A DNA stretch of 64,000 bases from CAVQCJ01 sp963711005 (GTDB taxonomy: Bacteria; Actinomycetota; Actinomycetes; Prado026): assembly GCA_963711005.1 (NCBI GenBank), contig CAVQCJ010000004.1, forward strand, positions 372,001 through 436,000, written 5' to 3'. Below are positions 8,799 through 18,203 of this stretch, piece by piece; position 1 is the stretch's first letter, and each line of letters starts with the position of its first letter. Made by a program: the position numbers and the translations under genes. The notes under the pieces are model-generated. The model made no database searches. It was not told where the DNA came from and was given only the letters and a program-made list of their open reading frames with translations.

Positions 8799-10483
8799 GG
8801 CGCGCCGCCGTCGAGCCGGAACCAGTAGAACCCGTGCCCGGCCATCGTCAGCAGGTAGGGCAGCTCGCCGATCCGCGGGAAGTGGGCGCCGCCTAGCACC
8901 TCCACCGGCTGCACCCCCTCGTACGCTCGGAGGTCCAGCTCGACCGCCTGGGCCGAGCGGGACAGGTTGTTGACGCACAGGACTGTGTCCACGCCCTCCG
9001 GTCCTTCCCACCGTCGGACGAAAGCGAACACCGACGGGTTGCTCCCGCCCAGGTCGGTGAGGGTGCCCAGCCCGAAGGCGGGGTTCTGCTTGCGCACCTC
9101 GATCATCCGCCTGCTCCAGTGCAGCAGCGAGGTGGAGTTCTTCAGGGCCGCCTCGACGTTGGTCACCTGGTAGCCGTAGACGGCGTCCTGGACCGGCGGG
9201 AAGACCATCCGGCCGGGGTCGCAGGCCGAGAAGCCCGCGTTCCGGTCGGGGGTCCACTGCATCGGGGTCCGGACCCCGTCCCGGTCGCCCAGCCAGATGT
9301 TGTCGCCCATGCCGATCTCGTCCCCGTAGTACAGGACGGGCGAGCCGGGCAGCGAGAACAGCAGGGCCGTGAACAGCTCGATCTGCCGCCGGTCGTTCTC
9401 GAGCAGCGGCGCCAGCCGCCGCCGGATCCCGATGTTGGCCCGCATCCGGGGATCCTTGGCGTACTCGGAGTACATGTAGTCGCGCTCTTCGTCGGTGACC
9501 ATCTCCAGGGTCAGCTCGTCGTGGTTGCGCAGGAAGATGCCCCACTGGCAGCGCTCGGGGATCGGCGGGGTCGCGGCGATGACGTCGGAGATCGGGTAGC
9601 GCGACTCGCGCCGGACGGCCATGAACAGCCGCGGCATGACCGGGAAGTGGAAGGCCATGTGGCACTCGTCGCCGTCGCCCAGGTAGTCGACCACGTCGGC
9701 CGGCCACTGGTTGGCCTCGGCGAGCAGCACCCGGTCGGGGTAGAGGCGGTCGACCTCGGCCCGGACCCGCCGCAGGAACTCGTGCGTGGCCGGGAGGTTC
9801 TCGCAGTTGGTGCCGTCGGCCTCGTACAGGTAGGGCACCGCGTCGAGCCGGAAGCCGTCGATGCCCAGGTCGAGCCAGAAGCGCAGCGCCTCGAGGATCG
9901 AATCCTGCACCTTGGGGTTCTCGTAGTTCAGGTCCGGCTGGTGCGCGAAGAACCGGTGCCAGTAGTACTGCCGCCGCACCGGGTCGAAGGTCCAGTTCGA
10001 CGTCTCGGTGTCGACGAAGATGATGCGCGCGCCGCTGTAGCGCATGTCGTCGTCGGACCAGACGTAGAAGTCGCCGTACGGCCCGCCCGGGTCAGCCCGG
10101 CTGGCCTGGAACCACGGGTGCTGGTCCGAGGTGTGGTTCATGACGAAGTCGATGATCACCCGGATGCCGCGCTCGTGCGCCTCGTCCACCAGCTCGACGA
10201 AGTCGCCGATCGTGCCCAGGTCCGGGTGCACGTCGATGTGGTCGGCCACGTCGTACCCGCCGTCGCGCATCGGCGACCGGAAGAACGGCGGCAGCCACAG
10301 GCAGTCGATGCCGAGCCACTGCAGGTAGTCCAGCTTCTCGGTGAGCCCGCTGAGGTCGCCGATGCCGTCCTCGTTCGAGTCGAAGAACGAGCGGACCAGC
10401 GCCTCGTAGAACACCGCGCGCTTGAACCAGTCGGGGTCGCCGGGCGTCCGGTCGTCGTACGGGTCCGGCAGCGCGCGGGTCAC
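8795..10483 (-). CDS. treS: Trehalose synthase / maltose alpha-D-glucosyltransferase
   Basis: The product is a 562-residue GH13 enzyme from GTG 10483, sharing a 4-base overlap with the glgE stop. TreS interconverts trehalose and maltose. The triad is visible: Asp214 in 'GFRLDAVPYL', Glu256 in 'LLAEANQW' and Asp322 in 'LRNHDEL'. The N-terminus has the usual 'WFKRAVFYEALVRSFFD' start. The C-terminal beta domain ends within seven residues of the stop, so no maltokinase domain is fused. With Mak and GlgE it forms the route trehalose to maltose to maltose-1-phosphate to alpha-glucan. Confidence 0.97.
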   Translation of the reverse strand: MTRALPDPYDDRTPGDPDWFKRAVFYEALVRSFFDSNEDGIGDLSGLTEKLDYLQWLGIDCLWLPPFFRSPMRDGGYDVADHIDVHPDLGTIGDFVELVDEAHERGIRVIIDFVMNHTSDQHPWFQASRADPGGPYGDFYVWSDDDMRYSGARIIFVDTETSNWTFDPVRRQYYWHRFFAHQPDLNYENPKVQDSILEALRFWLDLGIDGFRLDAVPYLYEADGTNCENLPATHEFLRRVRAEVDRLYPDRVLLAEANQWPADVVDYLGDGDECHMAFHFPVMPRLFMAVRRESRYPISDVIAATPPIPERCQWGIFLRNHDELTLEMVTDEERDYMYSEYAKDPRMRANIGIRRRLAPLLENDRRQIELFTALLFSLPGSPVLYYGDEIGMGDNIWLGDRDGVRTPMQWTPDRNAGFSACDPGRMVFPPVQDAVYGYQVTNVEAALKNSTSLLHWSRRMIEVRKQNPAFGLGTLTDLGGSNPSVFAFVRRWEGPEGVDTVLCVNNLSRSAQAVELDLRAYEGVQPVEVLGGAHFPRIGELPYLLTMAGHGFYWFRLDGGAP

Positions 10484-12471
10484 TGGGCGTTCCTGCGCAC
10501 GGCCAGCACGTGCGCCGGCTCCACGAACGGGTCCAGCCGCACGTAGTTGCGAGCACCCCACAGCCAGCTGTTGCCGGACAGCAGGTCGTGCACGGACAAC
10601 GTCTCGTCCCAGTCCAGGCCCAGCCCGGGCAGGTCCAGCTCGACCACGGTCTCGCGAGCGCCGTGCGGGTCGAGGTTCACGACCACGATCAGCGTGTCCT
10701 CGCCCTCGGTCTTGCTGAACGCGATGACCTCGTCGCTCTCGGTCCGGTGGAACCGCAGGTTGCGCAGCTGGTGGGTCGCCGGGTGGTCGCGGCGGATCTG
10801 GTTCAGCCGGGTCAGGTACGGGGCGAGGGTGCGGCCGGACGCCTCGGCGCCGGCCCAGTCCCGCGGGCGCAGCTGGTACTTCTCCGAGTCGAGGTACTCC
10901 TCGGACCCGGGCCGGACCGCGACGTGCTCGTACAGCTCGTACCCCGCGTAGACGCCCCACGTCGGCGACAGCATCGACGCGAGCACCGCGCGGATCTTGA
11001 ACGCCGGCGGGCCGCCGTACTGCAACGACGCGTGCAGGATGTCCGGGGTGTTCACGAAGAAGTTCGGGCGCATGTACGGCGCCGTCGTCGTGGACAGCTC
11101 GGTGAGGTACTGCTCGAGCTCCCACTTCGCCGTCCGCCAGGTGAAGTAGGTGTACGACTGCTGGAACCCCACCTTGGCGAGCTGGCGCATCATCGCCGGG
11201 CGGGTGAACGCCTCGGCCAGGAAGATGGCGTCCGGGGCGGTGACTCGGAAGTGCGCGAACAGCCGCTCCCAGAACGCCAGCGGCTTGGTGTGCGGGTTGT
11301 CCACCCGGAAGATCCGGACCCCGTGCGCGAGCCACTGCTCGATGATCTCCACCACCGCCGCGAACAGCCCGTCCGGGTCGGTGTCGAAGTACATCGGGTA
11401 GATGTCCTGGTACTTCTTGGGCGGGTTCTCGGCGTAGGCGATCGTGCCGTCGGCGCGGTGCCGGAACCACTCCGGGTGCTCGGTGACCCACGGGTGGTCG
11501 GGGGAGCACTGCAGGGCCAGGTCGAGCGCGACCTCCAGCCCCACCGCGCCGGCCGCCGCGACGAACGCGTCGAAGTCCGCCATCGTGCCCAGGTCGGGGT
11601 GGATCGCCAGGTGGCCGCCCTCGGCGGCGCCGATCGCCCACGGCACGCCCGGGTCGTCGGGCCCGGCGTCCAGGGTGTTGTTCGGCCCCTTGCGGTAGGA
11701 GCGCCCGATGGGGTGGATCGGCGGCAGGTAGACGACGTCGAAGCCCATCGCGGCCACCGCCGGCAGCCGGGCGGCGGCCGTCGCGAACGTCCCGCTGCGC
11801 GGCGGCCTGCCTTCGACGACGACCGCGCCCTCCGAGCGCGGGAAGAGCTCGTACCAGGCGCCGTACAACGCCCGCTGCCGTTCCACCCGCAGGACGACCT
11901 TGTCGGAGCGGCTCACCAGCCGACGGACGGGGAAGCGCCGGCCGGCCGCCAGCACCTGCGGGGCCAGCGCCGCAGCCAGCCGGACCTGCGCGGGGAGCCG
12001 CTCGTCGCGCAGCGCCACCGCGACGTCCCCGAAGATGTCGCGCTCAGCCCCCTTGGCGCCGGCGACGGCCTCGTCGAACAGCAGCGCACCCTCGCTCAGC
12101 ACCAGCTCCACGTCCTGGCCGGCCGGGACCTTGATCGCGGCGTCGTGCCACCAGGTGGCCAGCGGGTGGTCCCAGGCCTCGACCCAGAACGTCCAGTCAC
12201 CGACGGCGGTCGGGGCCACCTGGGCACCGAACCGGTCGGTGCCCGGCACCAGATCGTCCATGGGCGTCCACGGGACCGCCGGGGCGCCTTTGGGGCCGCG
12301 CAGGACCACGTTGGCGCCGACCGCGTCGTGCCCCTCCCGGAACACCGTGGCGGTCACCGGGAACGACTCCCCGACCACCGCCTTCGCCGGGAACCGACCG
12401 CAGTCGACCGTCGGCTCGACATCGACGACGGGGATGCGTCCGGTACGGGTGGTGGGCCGTGGAGTGGGCAT
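10480..12471 (-). CDS. glgE: Alpha-1,4-glucan:maltose-1-phosphate maltosyltransferase
   Basis: GlgE (663 residues) extends alpha-1,4-glucans using maltose-1-phosphate. The N-terminal dimerisation/CBM-like region (residues 1-200) precedes the GH13 barrel, with nucleophile Asp391 in 'FRVDNPHTKP' and acid Glu420 in 'FLAEAFTRP'. I start it at ATG 12471: a TAGGTT box ends 8 bases upstream (12485-12480), consistent with a leaderless message, and the protein then begins 'MPTPRPTTRTGRIPVVDVEP' as in relatives. An in-frame ATG at 12534 would leave only 15 bases to glgP. First gene of the four-gene operon with treS, mak and glgB. Confidence 0.96.
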   Translation of the reverse strand: MPTPRPTTRTGRIPVVDVEPTVDCGRFPAKAVVGESFPVTATVFREGHDAVGANVVLRGPKGAPAVPWTPMDDLVPGTDRFGAQVAPTAVGDWTFWVEAWDHPLATWWHDAAIKVPAGQDVELVLSEGALLFDEAVAGAKGAERDIFGDVAVALRDERLPAQVRLAAALAPQVLAAGRRFPVRRLVSRSDKVVLRVERQRALYGAWYELFPRSEGAVVVEGRPPRSGTFATAAARLPAVAAMGFDVVYLPPIHPIGRSYRKGPNNTLDAGPDDPGVPWAIGAAEGGHLAIHPDLGTMADFDAFVAAAGAVGLEVALDLALQCSPDHPWVTEHPEWFRHRADGTIAYAENPPKKYQDIYPMYFDTDPDGLFAAVVEIIEQWLAHGVRIFRVDNPHTKPLAFWERLFAHFRVTAPDAIFLAEAFTRPAMMRQLAKVGFQQSYTYFTWRTAKWELEQYLTELSTTTAPYMRPNFFVNTPDILHASLQYGGPPAFKIRAVLASMLSPTWGVYAGYELYEHVAVRPGSEEYLDSEKYQLRPRDWAGAEASGRTLAPYLTRLNQIRRDHPATHQLRNLRFHRTESDEVIAFSKTEGEDTLIVVVNLDPHGARETVVELDLPGLGLDWDETLSVHDLLSGNSWLWGARNYVRLDPFVEPAHVLAVRRNAQ

Positions 12472-12479
12472 CGCGACCG

Positions 12480-12485
12480 AACCTA
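12480..12485 (-). promoter_or_regulatory. Candidate -10 box of glgE (leaderless)
   Basis: TAGGTT on the minus strand ends 8 bases before the glgE ATG at 12471. No Shine-Dalgarno sequence fits between box and start. The -35 region is not recognisable. Confidence 0.5.
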
Positions 12486-12535
12486 TCGGCTCGGATCCGA
12501 AACGCCGCCGTAACGTCAGCTCGGCGCCGGTCATT

Positions 12536-12541
12536 TAGGCT
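12536..12541 (+). promoter_or_regulatory. Candidate -10 box of glgP (leaderless)
   Basis: TAGGCT ends 8 bases before the glgP ATG at 12550, with no Shine-Dalgarno sequence between. It faces away from the glgE box 50 bases away, so the 78-base gap would hold two divergent leaderless promoters for opposite sides of glucan metabolism. Confidence 0.5.
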
Positions 12542-12549
12542 CTGCGACC

Positions 12550-15174
12550 ATGCGCGCCATCCGCCGGTTCACCGTGCGTACGACCCTGCCCGATCCACTC
12601 GCCCCGCTCGCCGAGCTCGCCACCAACCTGCGCTGGTCGTGGCACCCGCCGACACGGGACCTGTTCGCGGCGGTCGACCCGCAGGTGTGGGCCCAGGTGG
12701 AGCACGACCCGGTCCGGCTGCTCGGCGCAGTGGCCCCCGAGCGGCTCGACCACCTCGCGGCCGAGGGGGACTTCGTGGCCCGGGTGCGGTCCGCCCACGA
12801 GGACCTGCAGCACTACCTGACCGCGCCGCGGTGGTACCAGAACCTGCAGGCCGAGCAGGCCGGCCGCACGGATGCGCCGCCGGTCGCCATCGGCTACTTC
12901 TCGCCGGAGTACGGCATCACCGCCGTGCTCCCGCAGTACTCCGGCGGTCTGGGCATCCTGGCCGGCGACCACCTCAAGGCCGCCAGCGACCTGGGCGTCC
13001 CGATCGTCGGCGTCGGCCTGCTCTACCGGAGCGGGTACTTCCGGCAGTCCCTCTCGCGGGACGGGTGGCAGCTGGAGACCTACCCGGTGATCGACCCGCA
13101 CGGCCTGCCCCTGACCCAGCTGCACGCCGAGGACGGGACCCCGTTGCGGGTCGAGGTCATGCTGCCCGGGCAGCGCCGGCTCGCCGCGCACATCTGGAAG
13201 GCGCAGGTCGGCCGCGTGCCGCTGCTGCTGCTGGACTCCGACGTCGAGGAGAACGCCCCGGCCGAGCGCGAGGTCACCGACCGGCTGTACGGCGGGGGCA
13301 GCGAGCACCGGCTGCTGCAGGAGATGCTGCTGGGGATCGGCGGGGTGCGCGCGATCCGGGCGTTCTGCGCACTCACCGGGCACCCGCACCCGGAGGTCTT
13401 CCACACCAACGAGGGGCACGCCGGCTTCCTCGGGCTGGAGCGGATCCGCGAGCTGACCCTCGCCGGGCTGAACTTCGACGGGGCGGTCGAGATGGTCCGC
13501 GCCGGCACGGTCTTCACCACGCACACGCCGGTCCCGGCCGGCATCGACCGGTTCCCGCGCGAGCTCGTCGAGCAGTACTTCGGCGGCGACAACGCGGTCC
13601 CCACCGTCCCGGTGGACGCGATCCTCGGCCTGGGCGCGGAGACGTACGAGGGCGGCGACCCCGGCGTCTTCAACATGGCCGTGATGGGGCTGCGCCTGGC
13701 CCAGCGCGCCAACGGCGTGGCGCGGCTGCACGGCGCGGTCAGCCGGCGGATGTTCAACGGACTGTGGCCGGCGTTCGACGCCGACGAGGTGCCGATCACG
13801 TCGGTGACCAACGGGGTGCACGCGCCCACCTGGGTCGCGGAGGAGGTCATCGACCTGGCCCGGCGCACCGTGGGCCCGGAGCTGGTCGACGAGGGCCGCG
13901 GGTGGGAGTCGATCGAGCACGTCGGCGACTACGACATCTGGACGGTGCGCAACGTCCTGCGCGCCCGGCTGGTGCAGGTGGCCCGGCAGCGGCTGCGCGC
14001 CGCCTGGCTCCAGCGCGGCGCCAGCGCCGCCGAGCTCGGCTGGGTGGACGACGTCCTCGACCCCGGCGTGCTCACGATCGGCTTCGCCCGCCGGGTGCCG
14101 TCGTACAAGCGCCTCACCCTCATGCTCCGCGACCCGGACCGGCTCCGGGCGCTGCTGCTCGACCCGCAACGGCCGGTCCAGTTCGTGGTCGCCGGCAAGT
14201 CGCACCCGGCCGACGACAGCGGCAAGAAGCTGATCCGTCAGCTCGTCGAGTTCGCCGACGACCCGGCGGTCCGGCACCGGATCGTGTTCCTGCCCGACTA
14301 CGACATGGCGATGGCCGAGGACCTGTACCCCGGCTGCGACGTCTGGCTGAACAACCCGCTGCGCCCGCTGGAGGCGTGCGGGACGTCCGGGATGAAGGCG
14401 GCGCTCAACGGCTGCCTGAACCTGTCCGTGCTGGACGGCTGGTGGGACGAGATGTACGACGGCGAGAACGGCTGGGCGATCCCGACCGCCGACGGCGTCG
14501 ACGACCCGGACCGGCGCGACGACATCGAGGCGGCTGCGCTCTACGACCTCATCGAGGGCTCGGTCGCGACCCGGTTCTACGACCGCGGCCACGACGGGCT
14601 GCCGGAGCGGTGGATCGCGATGGTGCGGCACACGCTGCGCTCTGTCGGGCCCAAGGTGCTGGCCAGCCGGATGGTCTCGGACTACGTGCACCACCTCTAC
14701 ATGCCCGCGGCCGCGTCCGGGCGGGCGCTGGACGGGACGCCGCTGCACGTAGCCGCGCAGCGGCTCGCCGAGTGGAAGCACCGGGTGGCCAAGGAGTGGG
14801 GCGGTGTCCGGGTCGACCACCTCGAGGCCGGTGGCGTGGGCGACGCGCCCGCGCTCGGGGACACCCTCCAGCTGCGGGTGTTCGTGTCCCTCGGCGCGCT
14901 GGCACCCTCCGACGTCCAGGTGCAGGTGCTCTACGGCCAGGTCGACAGCGACGACCGCCTCACCGCCCCGGCGGCCCTCGAGCTGGCGGCCGCGGTCGAG
15001 TACGAGGGCGGCCGGTGGCGGTACGACGGCCTGCTGCCGCTGGCCCGGGCCGGTTCGTTCGGGTACACGGTCCGGGTGCTGCCGAGCGAGTCGCACCTGG
15101 CATCCCCGGCCGAGATGAACCTCGTCGCGCTGCCGCAGACGCCCGGTGCCATGACCGAGGGCGACCTGCGCTAG
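12550..15174 (+). CDS. glgP: Alpha-glucan phosphorylase
   Basis: An 874-residue GT35 enzyme that releases glucose-1-phosphate from glycogen or maltodextrins using phosphate and PLP. The N-terminal DUF3417 segment ('LAELATNLRWSWHP') marks the GlgP type common in actinobacteria and archaea. The PLP lysine is Lys616 in 'CGTSGMKAALNG', and 'SPEYGITAVLPQYSGGLGILAGDH' lies near residue 120. A C-terminal 120-residue domain follows the barrel. It is divergent from glgE and convergent with glgX (27-base gap), so glycogen breakdown genes flank one side of the synthesis operon. Confidence 0.96.
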   Translation: MRAIRRFTVRTTLPDPLAPLAELATNLRWSWHPPTRDLFAAVDPQVWAQVEHDPVRLLGAVAPERLDHLAAEGDFVARVRSAHEDLQHYLTAPRWYQNLQAEQAGRTDAPPVAIGYFSPEYGITAVLPQYSGGLGILAGDHLKAASDLGVPIVGVGLLYRSGYFRQSLSRDGWQLETYPVIDPHGLPLTQLHAEDGTPLRVEVMLPGQRRLAAHIWKAQVGRVPLLLLDSDVEENAPAEREVTDRLYGGGSEHRLLQEMLLGIGGVRAIRAFCALTGHPHPEVFHTNEGHAGFLGLERIRELTLAGLNFDGAVEMVRAGTVFTTHTPVPAGIDRFPRELVEQYFGGDNAVPTVPVDAILGLGAETYEGGDPGVFNMAVMGLRLAQRANGVARLHGAVSRRMFNGLWPAFDADEVPITSVTNGVHAPTWVAEEVIDLARRTVGPELVDEGRGWESIEHVGDYDIWTVRNVLRARLVQVARQRLRAAWLQRGASAAELGWVDDVLDPGVLTIGFARRVPSYKRLTLMLRDPDRLRALLLDPQRPVQFVVAGKSHPADDSGKKLIRQLVEFADDPAVRHRIVFLPDYDMAMAEDLYPGCDVWLNNPLRPLEACGTSGMKAALNGCLNLSVLDGWWDEMYDGENGWAIPTADGVDDPDRRDDIEAAALYDLIEGSVATRFYDRGHDGLPERWIAMVRHTLRSVGPKVLASRMVSDYVHHLYMPAAASGRALDGTPLHVAAQRLAEWKHRVAKEWGGVRVDHLEAGGVGDAPALGDTLQLRVFVSLGALAPSDVQVQVLYGQVDSDDRLTAPAALELAAAVEYEGGRWRYDGLLPLARAGSFGYTVRVLPSESHLASPAEMNLVALPQTPGAMTEGDLR

Positions 15175-15201
15175 CCGGTCCGCGTTCTGCCGGCGGCGGG
15201 C

Positions 15202-17385
15202 TCAGCCTGCGACTGGGGTCGCGCGCAGGAGCACGGCGCAGCGCGGGCTGAGGTCCAGGGACGCGCCGGCCGCCAGCTGGGCCGACGGCGCGTCCAGCGG
15301 ACGGTCGTCGCGGGTGTCCAGGACCACGCTCCAGGCCTGGCCCCACGGCCCGTCCGGCAGCACGAACCGGGTCTCGTCGGCGCCGCCGTGCAGCACGAGC
15401 AGGAACGTGTCGTCGTGGCGCCGCCGGCCCGTCCGGGTCCGGGCCCGCAACCCGTCGCCGGACAGCGCCATGCCCACGGTGGACAGGTCGGTGCTGAACC
15501 AGTCCGGGTCGGTGAGCTCGGCGCCGCCGGCTCCGAACCAGGCCAGGTCCTTGAGCCCGCCGGGATAGGCCGGCCGGCCCTCCAGGAAGTGCTTGTGCCG
15601 GAACACCGCGTGCGCGCGCCGAACGGCGAGCAGCGCGCGGGTCCAGTCCAGCAGCTCGCGCTGCCAAGGCTGCAGGTCCCAGTCGACCCATGACGTCTCG
15701 TCGTCCTGGCAGTACGCGTTGTTGTTGCCGCGCTGGGTGCGGCCCATCTCGTCGCCGGCCATCAGCATGGGCACGCCGGTCGACAGCAGCAGCGTGGTCA
15801 GCAGGTTCCGGATCGAGCGACGGCGGTCGGCGAGCACCGCGGCGTCGTCGGTCTCACCCTCGACGCCGTGGTTCCAGCTGCGGTTGTCGTCCGTTCCGTC
15901 GCCGTCGTTCTCCCTGTTGGCCTTGTTGTGCTTGCGGTCGTAGGTCACCAGGTCCCGCAGCGTGAACCCGTCGTGCGCCGTGACGAAGTTGACCGACGCG
16001 AACGGCCGGCGGCCGTCGTCCCCGTACAGGTCCGACGACCCTGACAACCGGTAGCCGAGGTCGCGCACCCCGGCGCCGGCGCCGCGCCAGAAGTCGCGAA
16101 GGGAGTTGCGGTACTTGTCGTTCCACTCGCTCCACAGCGGCGGGAACTCGCCGACCTGGTAGCCGCCCTGCCCGACGTCCCACGGCTCGGCGATCAGCTT
16201 GACCCGGGACAGCACCGGGTCCTGGCCGATCGTGGTCAGGAACCCGCCCAGCATGTCCACGTCGTGCATCGACCGTGCCAGCGCCGCGGCCAGGTCGAAC
16301 CGGAACCCGTCCACGTGCATCTCCAGGACCCAGTAGCGCAGCGAGTCCATGACCAGCTGGAGGACGTGCGGGTGGCTCACGTCCAGGGTGTTCCCGCAGC
16401 CGGTGTAGTCGGTGTAGCGGCGACCGTTGTCGCGCAGGCGGTAGTACGCCGCGTTGTCCAGCCCGCGGAAGGCCAGCGTCGGCCCGTCCTGCGCGCCCTC
16501 GGCCGTGTGGTTGTAGACCACGTCGAGGATCACCTCGAGCCCGGCTGCGTGCAGCGCCTTCACCATGGCCTTGAACTCGGTCACCTGCTCGCCGCGGCCT
16601 TCGGTCCCGCAGGCCGCGTAGGCCGCGTGCGGGGCGAAGTAGCCGACGGAGTTGTAGCCCCAGTAGTTGGTCAGCCCGCGCGAGCGGACGCCGGGCTCGG
16701 TGACGAAGTGGTGCACGGGCAGCAGCTCGACCGCGCTCACGCCGAGGGACACCAGGTGCTCGATCGCGGCCGGGTGGGCGAGCCCGGAGTAGGTCCCGCG
16801 CAGCGGCTCGGGGATGCCAGGGTGGGTGCGGGTGAAGCCGCGCACGTGCAGCTCGTAGATCGTGGTGTCCGACCAGGGCGTCGCCGGCGGCCGGTCGTCG
16901 CCCCAGTCGAACCCGTCCCGTACGACGACCGACAGCGGCACGCACCCCAGCGAGTCGCGGTCGTCCCGGACGAGGTCCTGCCCGGCCGGGTCGGCCCAGG
17001 CGCCGAACCCGTCCCGAGCGGCGTGCCCGAAGATCGGCGGCTCGTACCGCAGCTCGGCGTCGATCGCGCGCGCGTACGGGTCGAGCAGCAGCTTGGCCGG
17101 GTTGAAGCGCAGACCGTGCGCCGGGTCCCAGGGCCCGTGCGCGCGGAAGCCGTACCGCTGGCCGGGGCCCACTCCCGGCAGGTATCCGTGCCAGACGTGG
17201 AACGTCCGTTCGGGCAGCGGGTACCTGGTCTCGTGGCCGTCGTCGTCGACCAGGCACACCTCGACCGACTCGGCGTGGTCGGCCCACAGGGCGAAGTTCG
17301 TGCCCTCGTCATCCGGGGTGGCACCCAGCGGTGCCCACGTTCCCGGCCACGGCACGGTCGCTTCCCCGGTCACGTCCTCGGTCAC
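15202..17385 (-). CDS. glgX: Glycogen debranching enzyme (isoamylase-type GH13)
   Basis: Length 727 residues, hydrolysing alpha-1,6 branches after phosphorylase trimming. It has an N-terminal CBM48 ('GTNFALWADHAESVEVCLVD'), then the GH13 barrel with Asp in 'VDGFRFDLAAAL', Glu in 'LIAEPWDVG' and Asp in 'VTAHDGFTLRDL', and a short beta domain. The start is GTG 17385; a CAGGAT hexamer ends 6 bases upstream. A second in-frame GTG at 17373 is possible. It is convergent with glgP and divergent from the enoyl-CoA hydratase with only 31 bases between starts. Confidence 0.95.
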   Translation of the reverse strand: MTEDVTGEATVPWPGTWAPLGATPDDEGTNFALWADHAESVEVCLVDDDGHETRYPLPERTFHVWHGYLPGVGPGQRYGFRAHGPWDPAHGLRFNPAKLLLDPYARAIDAELRYEPPIFGHAARDGFGAWADPAGQDLVRDDRDSLGCVPLSVVVRDGFDWGDDRPPATPWSDTTIYELHVRGFTRTHPGIPEPLRGTYSGLAHPAAIEHLVSLGVSAVELLPVHHFVTEPGVRSRGLTNYWGYNSVGYFAPHAAYAACGTEGRGEQVTEFKAMVKALHAAGLEVILDVVYNHTAEGAQDGPTLAFRGLDNAAYYRLRDNGRRYTDYTGCGNTLDVSHPHVLQLVMDSLRYWVLEMHVDGFRFDLAAALARSMHDVDMLGGFLTTIGQDPVLSRVKLIAEPWDVGQGGYQVGEFPPLWSEWNDKYRNSLRDFWRGAGAGVRDLGYRLSGSSDLYGDDGRRPFASVNFVTAHDGFTLRDLVTYDRKHNKANRENDGDGTDDNRSWNHGVEGETDDAAVLADRRRSIRNLLTTLLLSTGVPMLMAGDEMGRTQRGNNNAYCQDDETSWVDWDLQPWQRELLDWTRALLAVRRAHAVFRHKHFLEGRPAYPGGLKDLAWFGAGGAELTDPDWFSTDLSTVGMALSGDGLRARTRTGRRRHDDTFLLVLHGGADETRFVLPDGPWGQAWSVVLDTRDDRPLDAPSAQLAAGASLDLSPRCAVLLRATPVAG

Positions 17386-17391
17386 GGCGCC

Positions 17392-17409
17392 ATCCTGCCC
17401 GACTAGGGT
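17392..17409. promoter_or_regulatory. Interlocked divergent -10 boxes, glgX / enoyl-CoA hydratase
   Basis: Minus-strand CAGGAT (17397-17392) ends 6 bases before the glgX GTG, and plus-strand TAGGGT (17404-17409) ends 7 bases before the hydratase GTG at 17417. With normal 17-base spacers each -35 region would fall inside the other gene's first codons, so polymerase could not occupy both at once. Confidence 0.4.
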
Positions 17410-17416
17410 GATGCGG

Positions 17417-18196
17417 GTGGGAGAGCTCGTCCGGTTCGAGGTCGACGGCGGCATCGGCACGATCGTGCTGGACCGGCCGCCGATGAACGCCCTGTCCCGG
17501 CAGGTGCAGGAGGAGCTGCGCGACGCAGCGGCCGAGGCCGCCGACCGAACCGACGTCCGGGCCGTGGTCGTCCACGGAGGCCCCAAGGTGTTCGCGGCCG
17601 GCGCCGACGTCAAGGAGATGGCCGGCTGGTCGTACGCCGACATCGTGCAGGTGGGGACGCGGCTGCAGTCGGCGTTCACCGCGGTGGCCCGCTTGCCGAA
17701 GCCCACGGTCGCGGCGATCACCGGGTACGCCCTCGGTGGCGGGCTCGAGCTGGCCCTGTGCTGCGACTTCCGGGTGGCCGGCGACAACGCGAAGCTCGGT
17801 CAGCCGGAGATCCAGCTGGGCCTCATCCCCGGTGCAGGCGGCACCCAGCGACTGCCCAGGCTGGTCGGTCCGGCCCGGGCCAAGGACATCGTGTTCACCG
17901 GTCGGTTCGTGGGCGCCGAGGAGGCGCTGGCCATCGGGCTGGTCGACCGGGTCGTCGCCCCGGACGAGGTGTACGCCCAGGCGCGGGCGATGGTCGAGCA
18001 GTACGTCCGCGGCCCCGCGCAGGCGCTGCGCGCCGCGAAGGAGGCGATCGACGCCGGCCTGTCGGTCGACCTGGACGGCGGGCTGGCGCTGGAGCGGCAC
18101 CTGTTCGCCGCGCTCTTCGCCACCGAGGACGGGCAGACCGGGCTGACCTCGTTCGTCGAGCACGGTCCGGGTCAGGCCGAGTTCACCGGCCGCTGA
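17417..18196 (+). CDS. Enoyl-CoA hydratase/isomerase family protein (EchA17-like)
   Basis: Crotonase fold, 259 residues. The oxyanion-hole segments 'AAGADVKEM' and 'ALGGGLELALCCDFR' and the second catalytic Glu region 'QPEIQLGLIPGAGGTQR' are all present, so both crotonase glutamates are kept and hydratase activity is likely. I choose GTG 17417 because TAGGGT at 17404-17409 ends 7 bases before it; ATG 17411 would be 1 base from that box. It is followed 7 bases later by a methyltransferase gene, the same pairing as echA17-Rv3038c in M. tuberculosis. Confidence 0.93.
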   Translation: MGELVRFEVDGGIGTIVLDRPPMNALSRQVQEELRDAAAEAADRTDVRAVVVHGGPKVFAAGADVKEMAGWSYADIVQVGTRLQSAFTAVARLPKPTVAAITGYALGGGLELALCCDFRVAGDNAKLGQPEIQLGLIPGAGGTQRLPRLVGPARAKDIVFTGRFVGAEEALAIGLVDRVVAPDEVYAQARAMVEQYVRGPAQALRAAKEAIDAGLSVDLDGGLALERHLFAALFATEDGQTGLTSFVEHGPGQAEFTGR

Positions 18197-18203
18197 CCGC
18201 AGC

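Noticed and set aside
8799..10480. TreS-Mak fusion
   Set aside because: The frames differ and treS has a clear stop overlapping a GTG start, so they are two genes.
12472..12534. Longer glgE start at ATG 12534
   Set aside because: It would put the start 15 bases from glgP and cover the TAGGTT box; relatives begin near the chosen start.
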